Positions 38,042 to 50,205 of a stretch of 64,000 bases of DNA are shown one piece after another. Source of the stretch: Hydrocarboniphaga daqingensis (GTDB lineage Bacteria; Pseudomonadota; Gammaproteobacteria; Nevskiales; Nevskiaceae). Position 1 is the stretch's first letter, and each line of letters begins with the position of its first letter. Both the position numbers and the translations under genes were made by a program. A model generated the notes under the pieces. The model had not been told where the DNA came from and searched no databases. It saw only the letters and a list, made by a program, of their open reading frames with translations. The DNA lies in contig NZ_FQWZ01000008.1 in NCBI RefSeq assembly GCF_900129825.1, positions 62,001 through 126,000 of the forward strand. Direction: 5' to 3'.

Positions 38042-40015
38042 ATGGCCGAAATCGGGCATTACGCGCTGATTCTGGCACTGGCCGTGGCGATCGCCCAAGG
38101 CGTGCTGCCGGTGCTCGGCTACTGGCGAGGTGACCAGCGCCTGCTGGGCATCGGCGTCAGTGGCGCACAGACGCAGTTCGCGCTGGTGGTGCTGGCCTAT
38201 GCCGCGTTGTCGCTGGCGTTTGTCGACAACGACTTCTCACTGACCTACGTTGCCAGCAACTCGCACAGCCAGTTGCCGCTGATCTACCGGTTATCGGCCG
38301 TCTGGGGCGCCCACGAAGGCTCGCTGCTGATGTGGTTGCTGATGCTGACCGGCTGGGGCTTTGCAGTGTCGCTGTCGAGCCGCCGTCTGCCGCCGGATAT
38401 TGCCGCGCTGGTGCTGGCGACGATGGGCGCGATCAGCGTCGGCTTTCTGCTGTTCATGCTGGCCACCAGCAATCCGTTCGAACGCCAGTTTCCAGTGCCG
38501 GCTGAAGGTCGCGATCTGAATCCGCTGCTGCAGGACCCTGGGCTGATCATCCACCCGCCGATGCTCTACATGGGCTACGTCGGGTTTTCGGTCGCATTTT
38601 CGTTCGCGATGGCGGCGCTGATCACCGGCAAGCTCGATCTGGCATGGGCACGTTGGACGCGTCCGTGGACCACGACGGCCTGGCTGTTCCTGACGATGGG
38701 TATCACGCTCGGCTCGTGGTGGGCGTACAACGAGCTCGGCTGGGGCGGCTGGTGGTTCTGGGATCCGGTCGAGAACGCTTCGTTCATGCCCTGGTTGGTC
38801 GGTACCGCGCTGATTCACTCGCTCGCGGTCACTGAAAAGCGCGGCGTGCTGAAGAGCTGGACCGTGCTGCTGGCGATCCTGGCATTCGCCCTGTCGTTGC
38901 TGGGTACGTTCCTGGTACGTTCGGGCGTGTTGGTGTCAGTGCACGCGTTTGCGACCGATCCGGCGCGTGGCGTGTTCATCCTGGCATTCCTGACGATCGT
39001 GCTCGGCGCGGCCTTGCTGCTGTACGCGTGGCGGGCGCCGCGGCTGGTATCGGACGGTGCCGTGCAGCTGGTGTCGCGTGAAGGCCTGCTGTTGCTCAAC
39101 AACGTGTTTCTGGTAGCGGCCGCCGCGGCGGTACTGATCGGCACGCTCTACCCGCTGGTGATCGATGCGCTCGGTCTAGGCAAGATTTCGGTCGGCCCGC
39201 CGTACTTCAATGCGATCTTCCTTCCCCTGATGGTGCCGCTGGCGGTGCTGGTCGGCCTGTCGGCCCGGATCGGCTGGAAGCGCGCCAAGCTCGGCGAAGC
39301 CTTGTGGAGCTTGCGCTGGGTCGCGCTGACCACGCTGATCGCGGCCGTGCTGCTGCCGTATGTGCTGGAGCGTTCGTTCGCGTGGTTGGCGATCGCTGGG
39401 ACGGCGCTGTCGGTCTGGCTGATGATCGGTGCGCTGCTCGATGTGACGCATCGGGTTCGCTCACGCCGCGATCGCTGGCAGGGTCTGCGCTCGATCCCAG
39501 CGGCCACGTGGGGCATGACGCTTGCGCATTTCGGCCTGGGTGTCTGGACGCTGGGCGTCACATACGCTGGCCTGTTCAGCGTTGAAAAAGATGTGCGCCT
39601 GGGTCCTGGCCAGTCGGCCGAAATCGGTGCCTATACGTTTACGTTCCAGGGCACCGAACATCGCGAAGGTGCCAACTACCAGTCCGACCTCGGCACCGTT
39701 TTCGTCGAGCGTAGTGGCCAGCCGATCGCGACGCTGAACCCTGAAAAGCGGCTGTATCCGTCCCAGCGCAGCGTCATGACCGAGTCGGCCGTCGACCACA
39801 ATCCGCGACGCGATCTGTATGTCGCACTCGGCGAGCCGATCGGCGATGCCGACTGGGCACTGCGGCTTTACTACAAGCCGTTCATGCGAATGGTCTGGTT
39901 CGGCGGCGTGCTGATGTTCTTCGGCGGCATTCTCGCCGCCAGCGATCGGCGCTACCGCCTTGAGCGCAGTGCGCTCAACGCGCCCGTCACGTCGGCGCAG
40001 ACGGCTGCGACCTGA
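38042..40015 (+). CDS. ccmF: Cytochrome c heme lyase subunit CcmF
   Basis: Large membrane subunit of the heme ligation complex, 657 residues with about 15 helices. The WWD domain reads GWGGWWFWDPVENASFMPWL, and the typical NSHSQLPLIYRLSAVWGAHEGS and LGTFLVRSGVLVSVHAF blocks are present with their conserved histidines. It starts three bases after the ccmE stop. With CcmH and CcmI it attaches heme to CxxCH apocytochromes in the periplasm. Confidence 0.97.
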   Translation: MAEIGHYALILALAVAIAQGVLPVLGYWRGDQRLLGIGVSGAQTQFALVVLAYAALSLAFVDNDFSLTYVASNSHSQLPLIYRLSAVWGAHEGSLLMWLLMLTGWGFAVSLSSRRLPPDIAALVLATMGAISVGFLLFMLATSNPFERQFPVPAEGRDLNPLLQDPGLIIHPPMLYMGYVGFSVAFSFAMAALITGKLDLAWARWTRPWTTTAWLFLTMGITLGSWWAYNELGWGGWWFWDPVENASFMPWLVGTALIHSLAVTEKRGVLKSWTVLLAILAFALSLLGTFLVRSGVLVSVHAFATDPARGVFILAFLTIVLGAALLLYAWRAPRLVSDGAVQLVSREGLLLLNNVFLVAAAAAVLIGTLYPLVIDALGLGKISVGPPYFNAIFLPLMVPLAVLVGLSARIGWKRAKLGEALWSLRWVALTTLIAAVLLPYVLERSFAWLAIAGTALSVWLMIGALLDVTHRVRSRRDRWQGLRSIPAATWGMTLAHFGLGVWTLGVTYAGLFSVEKDVRLGPGQSAEIGAYTFTFQGTEHREGANYQSDLGTVFVERSGQPIATLNPEKRLYPSQRSVMTESAVDHNPRRDLYVALGEPIGDADWALRLYYKPFMRMVWFGGVLMFFGGILAASDRRYRLERSALNAPVTSAQTAAT

Positions 40016-40016
40016 C

Positions 40017-40544
40017 ATGCTGCGCTTTGCGATCCCGGTGGTCGTGCTGCTGGGTCTGTTGGCCCTGCTCGGCATCGGCCTGCGGCTGGACCCGCGAGAA
40101 GTGCCGAGCCCCTTGATCGGCAAAATGGCGCCGGCTTTCGATCTACCCAACCTCGACGGCAGCGCGCGGATCACCCCGCTGGACCTCCAAGGGCGTCCGG
40201 TGCTGGTCAACTTCTTCGCCAGCTGGTGCGCCGGCTGCCAGGTCGAGCATCCGGTGTTGATGAAGCTGGCCCGTGAATACGGCGTCGAGATCGTCGGCAT
40301 CGACTACAAAGACACGCGCGAAGCGGCCGAGCAGTGGCTGGCGCGGCATGGCAACCCGTATCGCATCATCGTGGCGGATGCGTTGGGCCAGGCGGGCCTC
40401 GACTGGGGTGTCTACGGCGTACCGGAGACCTTCGTGCTCAGTGCCGACGGCCGTGTGGTGTACAAGCAGATCGGCCCGATGACTGACGCGGCTTGGCGCG
40501 ACAAGATCGCGCCCTTGCTCGCCCAAGGCAGTGCGTCGCGATGA
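40017..40544 (+). CDS. ccmG: Thiol:disulfide interchange protein CcmG/DsbE
   Basis: Membrane-anchored thioredoxin-like protein that reduces apocytochrome c cysteines. The 175-residue chain has one N-terminal helix, the family's acidic segment LPNLDGSA, the active site WCAGC and the cis-proline loop GVPETF. Known CcmG proteins often read WCPTC or WCPSC, so Ala-Gly between the cysteines is a variation. The ATG is in the two-base gap after the ccmF stop, and the 3' end overlaps ccmH. Confidence 0.93.
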   Translation: MLRFAIPVVVLLGLLALLGIGLRLDPREVPSPLIGKMAPAFDLPNLDGSARITPLDLQGRPVLVNFFASWCAGCQVEHPVLMKLAREYGVEIVGIDYKDTREAAEQWLARHGNPYRIIVADALGQAGLDWGVYGVPETFVLSADGRVVYKQIGPMTDAAWRDKIAPLLAQGSASR

Positions 40545-41047
40545 TCCGTCTGTTGCGTGGGGTTCACGTTCTGTCGTTGTGGCTGCTGCTTGCCGCTGCG
40601 ATCGTGCCGACTTTTGTGTCGGCGCAGCCAGCGGCGCCGACGCCAACACCGCCCGCGCCGCTGGCCGGTGAACAGCAGCAGCGCTACGACACGATGATCA
40701 ACCAGCTGCGCTGCTTGGTCTGCCAGAACCAGACGATTGCCGATTCGTCTGCACCGCTGGCACTGGACCTGCGCGACCAGGTTCACCGGCAGATCGCCGA
40801 CGGCCGCAGTGATGACGAGATTCGCGACTACCTGACGCATCGCTACGGTGACTTCGTGCTGTACAAGCCGCGTCTTGCGGCGCGCACGCTGGCCTTGTGG
40901 ATCGGCCCTTTCGCGTTGCTCGCGATCGCCTTGATCGCCGCCGTGCTGTTCATGCGGCGCTCGTCGGCGCGCCAGCCGGCGACACCGGGCGTCGCCGATG
41001 CCGAGCGCATCCGGCGCTTGTTGCAGGAACAAGAGGGTTCTGACTGA
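40541..41047 (+). CDS. ccmH: Cytochrome c maturation protein CcmH
   Basis: Thiol oxidoreductase subunit of the heme lyase. The 168-residue protein has a signal peptide cleaved near VSA, the active site LRCLVCQNQ with its two cysteines, a three-helix bundle and one C-terminal membrane helix (about 122-142). It lacks the TPR domain, which is encoded separately by ccmI. ATG overlaps the ccmG stop by four bases. Confidence 0.95.
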   Translation: MIRLLRGVHVLSLWLLLAAAIVPTFVSAQPAAPTPTPPAPLAGEQQQRYDTMINQLRCLVCQNQTIADSSAPLALDLRDQVHRQIADGRSDDEIRDYLTHRYGDFVLYKPRLAARTLALWIGPFALLAIALIAAVLFMRRSSARQPATPGVADAERIRRLLQEQEGSD

Positions 41048-42297
41048 TGTCGGGCACAGCTGTGCTGATCGCGGTTATGTTGGTGATCACCGTACTGGCC
41101 GCGTTGAATCTGGCGCGTCCTCTGTGGACGCGTCGCGACCCGCAAGCCGCGCAGCGGCGCGCCAGCAATATCGCGGCATACCGTCAGCGGCTGATCGAGA
41201 TCGATCAGGAGTTGGCGGCGGGCCTGATTCCGGCTGATCAGGCGCAGGCCGTTCGCGACGAAGCCGGCGCACGCCTGCTCGACGACGTCGATCATCGCGA
41301 TCTACCCGCGTCGCCGGTCGGTAATCGGCCCGTGCCGCCGCGACGTCGAGCGGCGGTGCTACTGCTGCTGGTGGTGGCCGTGTTTTCAGCGGGCTACTAC
41401 TACTCGCAAGGCACTTGGCAGCAGCAGCGCTTGGTCGCCGGTGAGGTGCAGCCACCGCCGGTGACCGCCGAAGACGTCGAACAGATGCTGGCCACGCTGC
41501 GTGCGCGCCTCGACTCGGCGCCCGATGATGCTGAAGGTTGGGCGATGCTGGGTCGTGCCTACTTCATGACGCGCCGCTACCCCGAATCAGCGCAGGCCTA
41601 CGCGCAGGTCAACCGCATCACGCAATCACGCAATCCCGACGCACTGACCGGCGAGGCCGAGGCGCTGGCGATGGCGGGCAATCGCGAACTGTCCGGCAGG
41701 CCGCGTGAGCTGTTCGAGCAAGCGCTCGCGTTGGAGCCGCAGCAGCCCAAGGCGCTGTGGTACGGCGGATTGGCTGCCGCCCAGGCCGGCGACACGGCGC
41801 TGGCGCGACAGCGCTGGACGGCACTGCTGCAGCAGCCGCTGCCGGACGAATTGCGAACGGTGCTGACCGAACAGTTGGCGGCGATCGACGGCAGCGCGCC
41901 GGCCTTGACCGCTGCGCCAGCGATATCGCCACCGTCAGCCACACCGCCCGCCGTGCGCCTGCGGGTACAGTTGCTGCTTGCGCAAGGGATGCTCGCTCAG
42001 GTTCCGGCCGATGCGGTGCTTATGGTGTTTGCCCGTGCCGAACAAGGGCCGCCGATGCCGGTGGCGGTCTATCGCGGTGCCGCGACGCCGCTGCCGAGCG
42101 AAGTGATTCTCGACGACAGCATGGCGGTGATGCCGACGATGAAGCTGTCGCAGTTCGATCGGTGGATCGTGACGGCGCGCATCGGGCGCACGGGGCAGGC
42201 CAAGGCCGAAAGCGGTGACCTGCAGGGTAGTGTCGTGGTGGGTCGAGACCAGGCGGGCGAGCCGCTGACGTTGACGATCGACCAGCGCATCCCCTGA
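41047..42297 (+). CDS. ccmI: Cytochrome c maturation protein CcmI with TPR domain
   Basis: Apocytochrome c chaperone of 416 residues. It has two N-terminal membrane helices (about 5-20 and 99-117) flanking a cytosolic loop with a leucine-zipper-like helix (YRQRLIEIDQELAAGLI), and a periplasmic TPR region (about 140-280: DAEGWAMLGRAYFMTRRYPESAQAY). The C-terminal about 110 residues form a beta-rich domain also found in CcmI of pseudomonads. The start overlaps the ccmH stop by one base. This closes the ccm operon. Confidence 0.93.
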   Translation: MSGTAVLIAVMLVITVLAALNLARPLWTRRDPQAAQRRASNIAAYRQRLIEIDQELAAGLIPADQAQAVRDEAGARLLDDVDHRDLPASPVGNRPVPPRRRAAVLLLLVVAVFSAGYYYSQGTWQQQRLVAGEVQPPPVTAEDVEQMLATLRARLDSAPDDAEGWAMLGRAYFMTRRYPESAQAYAQVNRITQSRNPDALTGEAEALAMAGNRELSGRPRELFEQALALEPQQPKALWYGGLAAAQAGDTALARQRWTALLQQPLPDELRTVLTEQLAAIDGSAPALTAAPAISPPSATPPAVRLRVQLLLAQGMLAQVPADAVLMVFARAEQGPPMPVAVYRGAATPLPSEVILDDSMAVMPTMKLSQFDRWIVTARIGRTGQAKAESGDLQGSVVVGRDQAGEPLTLTIDQRIP

Positions 42298-42382
42298 GTC
42301 GCGGGCCGCGGCACGCTCTTGCCGCAGCCACTTAAAAACTTACGCCTTCATATTGCGCCCGCCGGCGCACAGGACCCGTCGC

Positions 42383-43234
42383 ATGACCCAGACACTGCCC
42401 AAACTGCCCGATGCCCGCCCGCTGCTGCTCAAGGCGCTGAAGACGATCAGCCGAAAGGCCGACGCCTCGGCCAAGATTCCGCCGCTGTCGGTCAAGGTGT
42501 CTGGCGTCCGCGCCGATGCCAAGCTGGTGGACCGCTACCGTGACGTTTGCGGCTTTGCCCCGTCGGACGTGATGCCGATTACTTACCCGCAGGTGCTGGT
42601 GACGTCCTTGCACCTGTGGCTGATGACCCAGCCTGAGTTTCCGTTCGCACTGCTGGGTCTGGTGCACCTTCGCAACAAGATCGAGCAGGCCCACGGCCTG
42701 CCGGTCGACGGTGTCTACGACGTGGTCGCCAGTGTCGGGCCAGCACGTCGTATTCCCAATGGCATCATCTTTGACCTGATCACCGAGTTCACGGACGCCT
42801 CTGGTGAGGTGGTCTACAAGTCCGTGACCACGCCGCTGGTGCGACTCAAGACCGACATGCCGAAGGGCAAGATGCCCGAGCCGGTGCTATCTGGCCTCGC
42901 CGACTACAAGTCGGTCAGTGCGCCCGCCGACACCGGCCGGCGCTACGCGCAGGTGTCGCAGGATTACAACCCGATCCACTTGTATCCGATCACGGCGCGC
43001 CTGTTCGGCTTCAAGCAGGCGATCGCGCACGGCATGTGGACCGTGGCGCGCTGCGCGGCACTGCTTGAGGGTGACCTCGGCGGCGCGCCCAAGGAACTCC
43101 AGGTGCAGTACCGCGCGCCGGTGATGCTGCCGACCAAGGCGGTGGTCAAGCGCTCGGTGACGACCAAGGGCCATGAGTTCCTGATGCTGGCTGCCAACAA
43201 GGACCGCACCTACCTCAGCGGCCTGATCCGCTGA
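42383..43234 (+). CDS. MaoC-like acyl-CoA dehydratase
   Basis: A 283-residue hot-dog-fold protein. The N-terminal half is a degenerate hot-dog domain; the C-terminal half has the (R)-specific enoyl-CoA hydratase 2 motif YAQVSQDYNPIHLYPITARLFGF, with the catalytic Asp and His of DYNPIH, followed by AIAHGMWT. It likely hydrates or dehydrates 3-hydroxyacyl-CoA or -ACP chains. High-molecular-weight FabG proteins are frequent partners of such hydratases; one is encoded at 11689 in this window. ATG giving MTQTLPKLP was chosen as the first methionine after the ccm operon. Confidence 0.88.
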   Translation: MTQTLPKLPDARPLLLKALKTISRKADASAKIPPLSVKVSGVRADAKLVDRYRDVCGFAPSDVMPITYPQVLVTSLHLWLMTQPEFPFALLGLVHLRNKIEQAHGLPVDGVYDVVASVGPARRIPNGIIFDLITEFTDASGEVVYKSVTTPLVRLKTDMPKGKMPEPVLSGLADYKSVSAPADTGRRYAQVSQDYNPIHLYPITARLFGFKQAIAHGMWTVARCAALLEGDLGGAPKELQVQYRAPVMLPTKAVVKRSVTTKGHEFLMLAANKDRTYLSGLIR

Positions 43235-43385
43235 GCCTGCCGAATCGCGAATTCCGAATGAGGCGATAGCCTCAAAACGCATGCATTTGTAGTCCCGAGC
43301 GCCTAGACTATCGCGCGCTGCGGGACTCACCGGGCATGGTCATTGCCTACCGGGTCGGTCCCATCGACCAACCTAGGAGTGATGC

Positions 43386-44300
43386 ATGCGTATTCGTAAG
43401 GCGGTGTTTCCTGTTGCCGGTCTTGGCACGCGGTTTTTGCCCGCCACCAAGGCCAGCGCCAAAGAAATGCTGCCGGTCGTCGACAAGCCCCTGATCCAGT
43501 ACGCGGTTCAGGAAGCGATCAGCGCAGGCGCCGAAGAGCTGATCTTCATCACCGGCCGGTCGAAGAATTCCATCATGGATCACTTCGACAAGGCCTATGA
43601 GCTCGAAGCCGAGCTCAGCCAGCGCGGCAAAGAAAAGCTGCTGCAGATCATTCAAGAGATCCTGCCGCCGGGCATCACCTGCATCTTCATTCGCCAGGCC
43701 GAAGCGCTCGGCCTTGGCCACGCGGTGTTGTGCGCCTGGCCGGCGGTTGGCGACGAAGACTTCTCGGTGATCCTGGCCGACGACTTGATCGACGGCAAAC
43801 TGCGTCCTTGCCTGGCGCAGATGCAGCGCGTTTATCAGGAGTACGGCACCAGCGTGATTGCCACGCAGCGCGTGCCCAAGGAAGACGTGTCGAGCTACGG
43901 CATCGTCGAGACGCAGCCGGTCGGCCCGGGCCTGGGCGAAATCCGCCGCATCGTCGAAAAGCCCAAGCCCTCGGAAGCCACGTCCAACCTCGCCGTCGTC
44001 GGCCGCTACATCCTGACGCCGCGCATCTTCAAGCTGCTTGAGCGCACGCCCCGCGGCGCCGGTGGCGAGATTCAGCTGACCGATGCGATCAGCATGATGA
44101 TCCAGGAGCAGACGGTACTGGCCTACGAATTCGAAGGCACGCGGTATGACTGCGGCTCCAAGATCGGCTACCTGAAGGCGAACGTCGAGTACGGCTTGAA
44201 GCACCCTGAACTGGCCGACGAATTCCGTGACTACCTGACGGCGCTGCAGATCGATCTGAAGAGCGCCGAAAAGTCCGACAAGGCGCCCTCCAAGAAATAA
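43386..44300 (+). CDS. galU: UTP-glucose-1-phosphate uridylyltransferase
   Basis: Makes UDP-glucose for LPS, glucans and galactose metabolism. The 304-residue protein has the nucleotide-binding signature GLGTRFLPATKASAKEMLPV and the catalytic-region motifs ALGLGHAVLCA and LADDLIDG. The last about 15 residues are a Lys/Ser-rich tail. A good ribosome site (TAGGAG) precedes the ATG. It would take glucose-1-phosphate from the phosphomannomutase/phosphoglucomutase at the window start or from glgP. Confidence 0.96.
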   Translation: MRIRKAVFPVAGLGTRFLPATKASAKEMLPVVDKPLIQYAVQEAISAGAEELIFITGRSKNSIMDHFDKAYELEAELSQRGKEKLLQIIQEILPPGITCIFIRQAEALGLGHAVLCAWPAVGDEDFSVILADDLIDGKLRPCLAQMQRVYQEYGTSVIATQRVPKEDVSSYGIVETQPVGPGLGEIRRIVEKPKPSEATSNLAVVGRYILTPRIFKLLERTPRGAGGEIQLTDAISMMIQEQTVLAYEFEGTRYDCGSKIGYLKANVEYGLKHPELADEFRDYLTALQIDLKSAEKSDKAPSKK

Positions 44301-44317
44301 GCCTCAACCTCCCGTGC

Positions 44318-44336
44318 GGGGCGGCTCTGCCGCCCC
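44318..44336 (+). terminator. Hairpin between galU and sucA
   Basis: A 7-bp GC stem GGGGCGG/CCGCCCC with a CTCTG loop, 17 bases after the galU stop. No T run follows, so termination is only possible. Confidence 0.45.
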
Positions 44337-44425
44337 TGTCTCTGCCGCGATCCCTCAGGCGGCTCACTCGTCCCGCACGGTGTGTTCCTCCAGCCTCAAT
44401 GCAGAGCATCGCGGCAGTTATAACA

Positions 44426-47308
44426 ATGAGCGGTAACAAATATCAGAGCTTGATCGAGTCCAGCTCGATCCAGGGTGCCAACGCCAACTACGTTGAAGCC
44501 TATTACGAGCAGTTCCTCGAAGACCCCGAGTCGGTCGACCCGTCGTGGCGAGCGTACTTCCGGCTGATTCAGGACCAGAACGCGCCCCGCGAGATTGCGC
44601 ACAGTGATGTGCTGGCCCGCTTCGAGAAGCTGGCGCGCGAGAAGAAACCGGGCATGGTCGTCAGCAGTGCCTCGGCGGCCCAGAGCAGCTTCGATGCACG
44701 CGCTGCCGAAAAGCAGGCTGCGGTGCTACGGCTGGTCAACTATTACCGGGTGCGCGGCCATCAGGCGGCGCGTCTTGACCCGCTGAATATCTCCCCCCAA
44801 GTCATCGTCCCCGATCTCGATCCGGCATTTCACGGACTCGGTGCCGACGACATGGACACCGTGTTCAACACCGGGTCCCTGATGCACGGTGGCCCCGACC
44901 GCCTACCGCTGCGCGAGATCATCCGTATCATCAAGAACGTGTACACGGACACCATCGGTGCCGAGTACATGTACATCACCGAAACGGCGCAGAAGCGCTG
45001 GATTCAGAAGCGGCTCGAAGGGCAGGCATTCAAGCCCAAGATCGCCGTCGAAGCCAAGCGCGACGTGCTCAAGCAGCTGGTCGCGGCCGAAGGTATCGAG
45101 CGCTACCTGCACAATAAGTACGTCGGCCAGAAGCGCTTCTCGCTCGAAGGCGGCGATGCGCTGATTCCGGCGATGGACGAGGTGCTGCGTGGCGCCGCCG
45201 TGCGTGATGTCGAGGAAGTCGTGATCGGCATGGCCCATCGCGGCCGACTCAACATGCTGGTCAACGTCCTGGGCAAGTCGCCCAAGGACTTGTTCGCCGA
45301 GTTTGAAGGCAAGTACAGCGCTGAAAGCCTGTCGCGCGCTGGCGACGTCAAGTACCACATGGGCTTTTCGACCGACGTTGAAGTCGCCGGCAAGCGGCTG
45401 CACATGGTGCTGGCGTTCAATCCGTCGCACTTGGAAATCGTCAACCCGGTCGTCGAAGGCTCGGTCAAGGCGCGGCAGACGCGCCGCAATGACGAGCGCG
45501 GCGATCGCGTGGTGCCGGTGCTGATCCACGGCGACGCGGCGTTTGCCGGCCAGGGCGTCGTCATGGAAACGATGCAGCTGTCGCACGCCAAGGGCTACGG
45601 CACGGGTGGCACGCTGCACATCATCGTCAACAACCAGATTGGCTTCACGACGCCCAATCCGATCGAAGCCTTGCCGGGCCACGATTCGCGCACCAGCCGT
45701 TACTGCACCGACTTGGCCAAGATGGTCGAAGCGCCGGTGTTCCACGTCAACGGCGATGACCCCGAAGCGGTGGTGTTCGTCACGCGCTTGGCGATGGACT
45801 TCCGCAACGAATTCCACAAGGACGTCATCGTCGACATCTGCTGCTACCGGCGTCTGGGCCACAACGAGGCCGACGAGCCGAGCGTGACCAGCCCGCAGAT
45901 GTACGAAGCGGTCAAGAAGCAGCCGACGACGATGGCGCTGTACGCCCGCAAGCTCGAAGAAGAAGGTGCGATCGCCAAGGGCGAGATCGACACGCTGGTT
46001 CGCGCCTATCGCGAAGGCTTGGACAACGGCGTCAACATCGCGCGTACGACGCTGGGCTTGGTCGGCAACAAGTACACGGTCAACTGGGCCAGCTACACGC
46101 AAGGGCAGTGGGATTCGCCGGCCGAAACTGCCGTAAGCGTCGACACGATCCGCGCTGCACATGCGCGCATCGCCAAGCTGCCCGATGGCTTCACGCTGCA
46201 CCCGCGCGTCAAGAAGATCTACGAGGACCGCGCCAAGATGGCGGCGGGCGAGTTGGCAATGGACTGGGGCTTTGCCGAGACCATGGCCTACGCAACGCTG
46301 GTCAACGAAGGTTTCTCGGTGCGACTGTCGGGCCAGGACGTGCGGCGCGGTACGTTCTTCCACCGCCACGCAACCGTGCACGATTCGGTCACCGGCGACA
46401 GCTACACCGCGTTGCGCCACCTCGATCCCGACAAGAACCGCTTCGTCGCCACCGACACGCTGCTGTCGGAAGAGGGTGTGCTCGGCTTCGAGTACGGCTA
46501 TTCGACGACCGATCCGGACTGCCTGGTGATCTGGGAAGCGCAGTTCGGCGACTTCGCCAACGGTGCTCAGGTTGTGTTCGACCAGTTCATCGCCTCAGGT
46601 CAAGCCAAGTGGGGACGCGCCTGCGGCTTGGCCGTGTTCCTGCCGCATGGTTATGAAGGGCAGGGGCCGGAGCATTCGTCCGGACGTCTGGAGCGCTGGC
46701 TGCAGTTGTGCGCCGGCAATAACCAGCAGGTCTGCGTGCCGTCGACGCCGGCACAGATGTTCCACATGCTGCGCCGCCAGATGAAGCGCGGCCTGCGTCT
46801 GCCACTGATCGTGATGACGCCCAAGTCGCTGCTGCGCCACCCGCTGTCGGTGTCGACGCTCGACGATCTGACCCAGGGCCGCTTCCAGCCGATCATCGCC
46901 GACACCGAGGTCGATGCCAGCAAGGTGACCCGCATCGTGCTGTGCTCGGGCAAGGTCTACTTCGACCTGTATCAGGCGCGGCTCAAGGAGCAGCTCGACA
47001 ATGTTGCGCTGGTGCGCATCGAGCAGCTGTATCCATTCCCGCGCGCCGATTACGAGCAGGTGCTCGCCGCTTATCCGAACGCCAAGGAAGTGGTCTGGTG
47101 CCAGGAAGAGCCCGAGAACCAGGGCGCGTGGTACCAGATCAAGCACCGGCTCAGCGCCTATCTCAAGCCGGAGCATGCACTGCTGTACGCAACCCGCCCG
47201 GGTATGTCGACGACCGCCGTCGGCTATCTGAAGGTGCACAACCAGGAGCAGGACGCGGTGATCCGCGGAGGTCTGACCGGCGGCAAGCCGGCCGGCCACA
47301 ACGCCTGA
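44426..47308 (+). CDS. sucA: 2-oxoglutarate dehydrogenase E1 component
   Basis: Thiamine diphosphate enzyme of the TCA cycle that decarboxylates 2-oxoglutarate and transfers succinyl to E2. The 960-residue protein has the N-terminal E2-binding segment ([26 protein letters not shown]), HRGRLNML, and the ThDP signature GDxxFAGQG-like block ([19 protein letters not shown]) with [10 protein letters not shown]. The ATG at 44426 aligns with the family start; an in-frame ATG nine codons upstream is a less likely alternative. It forms a unit with sucB, while lpd is 8 kb downstream. Confidence 0.97.
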   Translation: MSGNKYQSLIESSSIQGANANYVEAYYEQFLEDPESVDPSWRAYFRLIQDQNAPREIAHSDVLARFEKLAREKKPGMVVSSASAAQSSFDARAAEKQAAVLRLVNYYRVRGHQAARLDPLNISPQVIVPDLDPAFHGLGADDMDTVFNTGSLMHGGPDRLPLREIIRIIKNVYTDTIGAEYMYITETAQKRWIQKRLEGQAFKPKIAVEAKRDVLKQLVAAEGIERYLHNKYVGQKRFSLEGGDALIPAMDEVLRGAAVRDVEEVVIGMAHRGRLNMLVNVLGKSPKDLFAEFEGKYSAESLSRAGDVKYHMGFSTDVEVAGKRLHMVLAFNPSHLEIVNPVVEGSVKARQTRRNDERGDRVVPVLIHGDAAFAGQGVVMETMQLSHAKGYGTGGTLHIIVNNQIGFTTPNPIEALPGHDSRTSRYCTDLAKMVEAPVFHVNGDDPEAVVFVTRLAMDFRNEFHKDVIVDICCYRRLGHNEADEPSVTSPQMYEAVKKQPTTMALYARKLEEEGAIAKGEIDTLVRAYREGLDNGVNIARTTLGLVGNKYTVNWASYTQGQWDSPAETAVSVDTIRAAHARIAKLPDGFTLHPRVKKIYEDRAKMAAGELAMDWGFAETMAYATLVNEGFSVRLSGQDVRRGTFFHRHATVHDSVTGDSYTALRHLDPDKNRFVATDTLLSEEGVLGFEYGYSTTDPDCLVIWEAQFGDFANGAQVVFDQFIASGQAKWGRACGLAVFLPHGYEGQGPEHSSGRLERWLQLCAGNNQQVCVPSTPAQMFHMLRRQMKRGLRLPLIVMTPKSLLRHPLSVSTLDDLTQGRFQPIIADTEVDASKVTRIVLCSGKVYFDLYQARLKEQLDNVALVRIEQLYPFPRADYEQVLAAYPNAKEVVWCQEEPENQGAWYQIKHRLSAYLKPEHALLYATRPGMSTTAVGYLKVHNQEQDAVIRGGLTGGKPAGHNA

Positions 47309-47369
47309 GTCGCCGCCGCCCCATACTGCAGAAAGACCAGCAGACCGAACACAAGGACAAGCACGTCAC

Positions 47370-48602
47370 ATGAGCATCGAGATCAAAGTACCGACCCTGC
47401 CGGAATCAGTGTCGTCCGCCACCATCGCCACCTGGCACCTGAAGGCCGGCGAGCCGGTGAAGCGCGAGCAGAACCTCGTCGATCTGGAAACGGACAAGGT
47501 GATGCTGGAAGTGCCGTCGACCGTCGACGGCATTCTCAAGGAGATCCGCATCCAGCCGGGCGCGACGGTCAACGCCGGCGACGTGATCGGCATCATCGAA
47601 GAAGGTGCCACGGCCGCCAGCCCGCCGGCCGCCGAACCGCCGGTGATGACCAAGGGTGATGCCAAGGCCGCCTCGGCAACGTCGACCACCACGCCGGCGC
47701 CGTCGGCAGCCGATGACGGTCAGAGCCCGGCCGTGCGCAAGCTGCTCAGCGAGATGGGTCTGACGGCATCGGCGATCCCGGCCAGCGGCAAGGGTGGTCG
47801 GCTGACGATCGAAGACGTCAAAGCTTATGCGTCCAAGCCGGCGCCGGCAGCCACGCCTGCGGTCAAGGCCGAAGCGCCCGTGGCGCGCGCTCCGGCCGGT
47901 GCGCGCGAAGAGCAGCGCGTGCCGATGACCCGCATCCGCGCCCGCATCGCCGAGCGCCTCAAGGAATCGCAGAACACGGCGGCGATGCTGACCACGTTCA
48001 ATGAGGTCGACTTGAAGGCGGTCAACGATCTGCGCGCCAAGTTCAAGGACAGCTTCGAGAAGACCCACGGCACCAAGCTCGGCTTCATGTCGTTCTTCGT
48101 CAAGGCCTCGATCGAAGCGCTGAAGAAGTATCCGCTGGTCAATGCCTCGATCGATGGCAACGACATCGTCTATCACGGTTACTACGATATCGGCGTTGCG
48201 GTCAGCAGCGACCGCGGTCTGGTCGTGCCGATCGTCCGTGATGCGGACACGCTGAGCTTCGCCGAGATCGAAAAAACCATCGCGGGCCTGGGCGCCAAGG
48301 CCAAGGCCAACAAGCTGACGATGGAAGACCTGACCGGTGGTACGTTCTCGATCACCAATGGCGGCATCTTCGGCTCGATGATGTCGACGCCGATCCTGAA
48401 TCCGCCGCAGGCCGCGATCCTGGGTATGCATGGCATCTTCGACCGTCCGGTCGTCGTCAACGGCGAGATCGTGATTCGCCCGATGATGTACCTGGCGCTG
48501 ACCTACGATCACCGCATCATCGACGGCCGTGATGCCGTGCTGTTCCTGCGGACGATCAAGGAAGGTCTGGAAGATCCGAGCCGTCTGCTGCTGCAGATCT
48601 GA
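47370..48602 (+). CDS. sucB: Dihydrolipoyllysine succinyltransferase (E2o)
   Basis: Core of the 2-oxoglutarate dehydrogenase complex, 410 residues. One lipoyl domain with Lys43 in LETDKVML, an Ala/Pro-rich linker, a peripheral subunit-binding domain ([18 protein letters not shown]) and the catalytic domain with His381 and Asp385 in [12 protein letters not shown]. The presence of a single lipoyl domain and position after sucA indicate E2o rather than pyruvate dehydrogenase E2. A bidirectional terminator follows. Confidence 0.97.
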   Translation: MSIEIKVPTLPESVSSATIATWHLKAGEPVKREQNLVDLETDKVMLEVPSTVDGILKEIRIQPGATVNAGDVIGIIEEGATAASPPAAEPPVMTKGDAKAASATSTTTPAPSAADDGQSPAVRKLLSEMGLTASAIPASGKGGRLTIEDVKAYASKPAPAATPAVKAEAPVARAPAGAREEQRVPMTRIRARIAERLKESQNTAAMLTTFNEVDLKAVNDLRAKFKDSFEKTHGTKLGFMSFFVKASIEALKKYPLVNASIDGNDIVYHGYYDIGVAVSSDRGLVVPIVRDADTLSFAEIEKTIAGLGAKAKANKLTMEDLTGGTFSITNGGIFGSMMSTPILNPPQAAILGMHGIFDRPVVVNGEIVIRPMMYLALTYDHRIIDGRDAVLFLRTIKEGLEDPSRLLLQI

Positions 48603-48618
48603 TCGATCCGCGTTATAC

Positions 48619-48645
48619 AAAAAGCCCGCTTTCAGCGGGCTTTTT
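48619..48645. terminator. Bidirectional terminator between sucB and zwf
   Basis: Inverted repeat AAAAAGCCCGCT/AGCGGGCTTTTT with a 3-base loop; a T run follows the stem on both strands. It ends sucAB from the left and zwf from the right. Confidence 0.88.
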
Positions 48646-48682
48646 GTTGTGCGTCGGTCCTTGGTTCAACGGGGCTTTGCCA

Positions 48683-50176
<1,494 letters not shown>

Positions 50177-50191
50177 GATGCCTCCGCGCAC

Positions 50192-50205
50192 TGAAATCGT
50201 TTTCA
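50192..50205. promoter_or_regulatory. LacI-type operator-like palindrome between zwf and edd
   Basis: TGAAATCGTTTTCA is a near-perfect palindrome (TGAAA-N4-TTTCA) with the central CG typical of LacI-family operators such as that of Cra/FruR. It lies 16 bases upstream of the zwf start codon and 137 bases before edd, in the divergent promoter region. The regulator is not in the window. Confidence 0.5.

Noticed and set aside
43259-43277. TGAGGC-GATA-GCCTCA hairpin after the MaoC-like gene as a terminator
   Set aside because: It is followed by AAA, not T, on the coding strand, and the stem is only six pairs.
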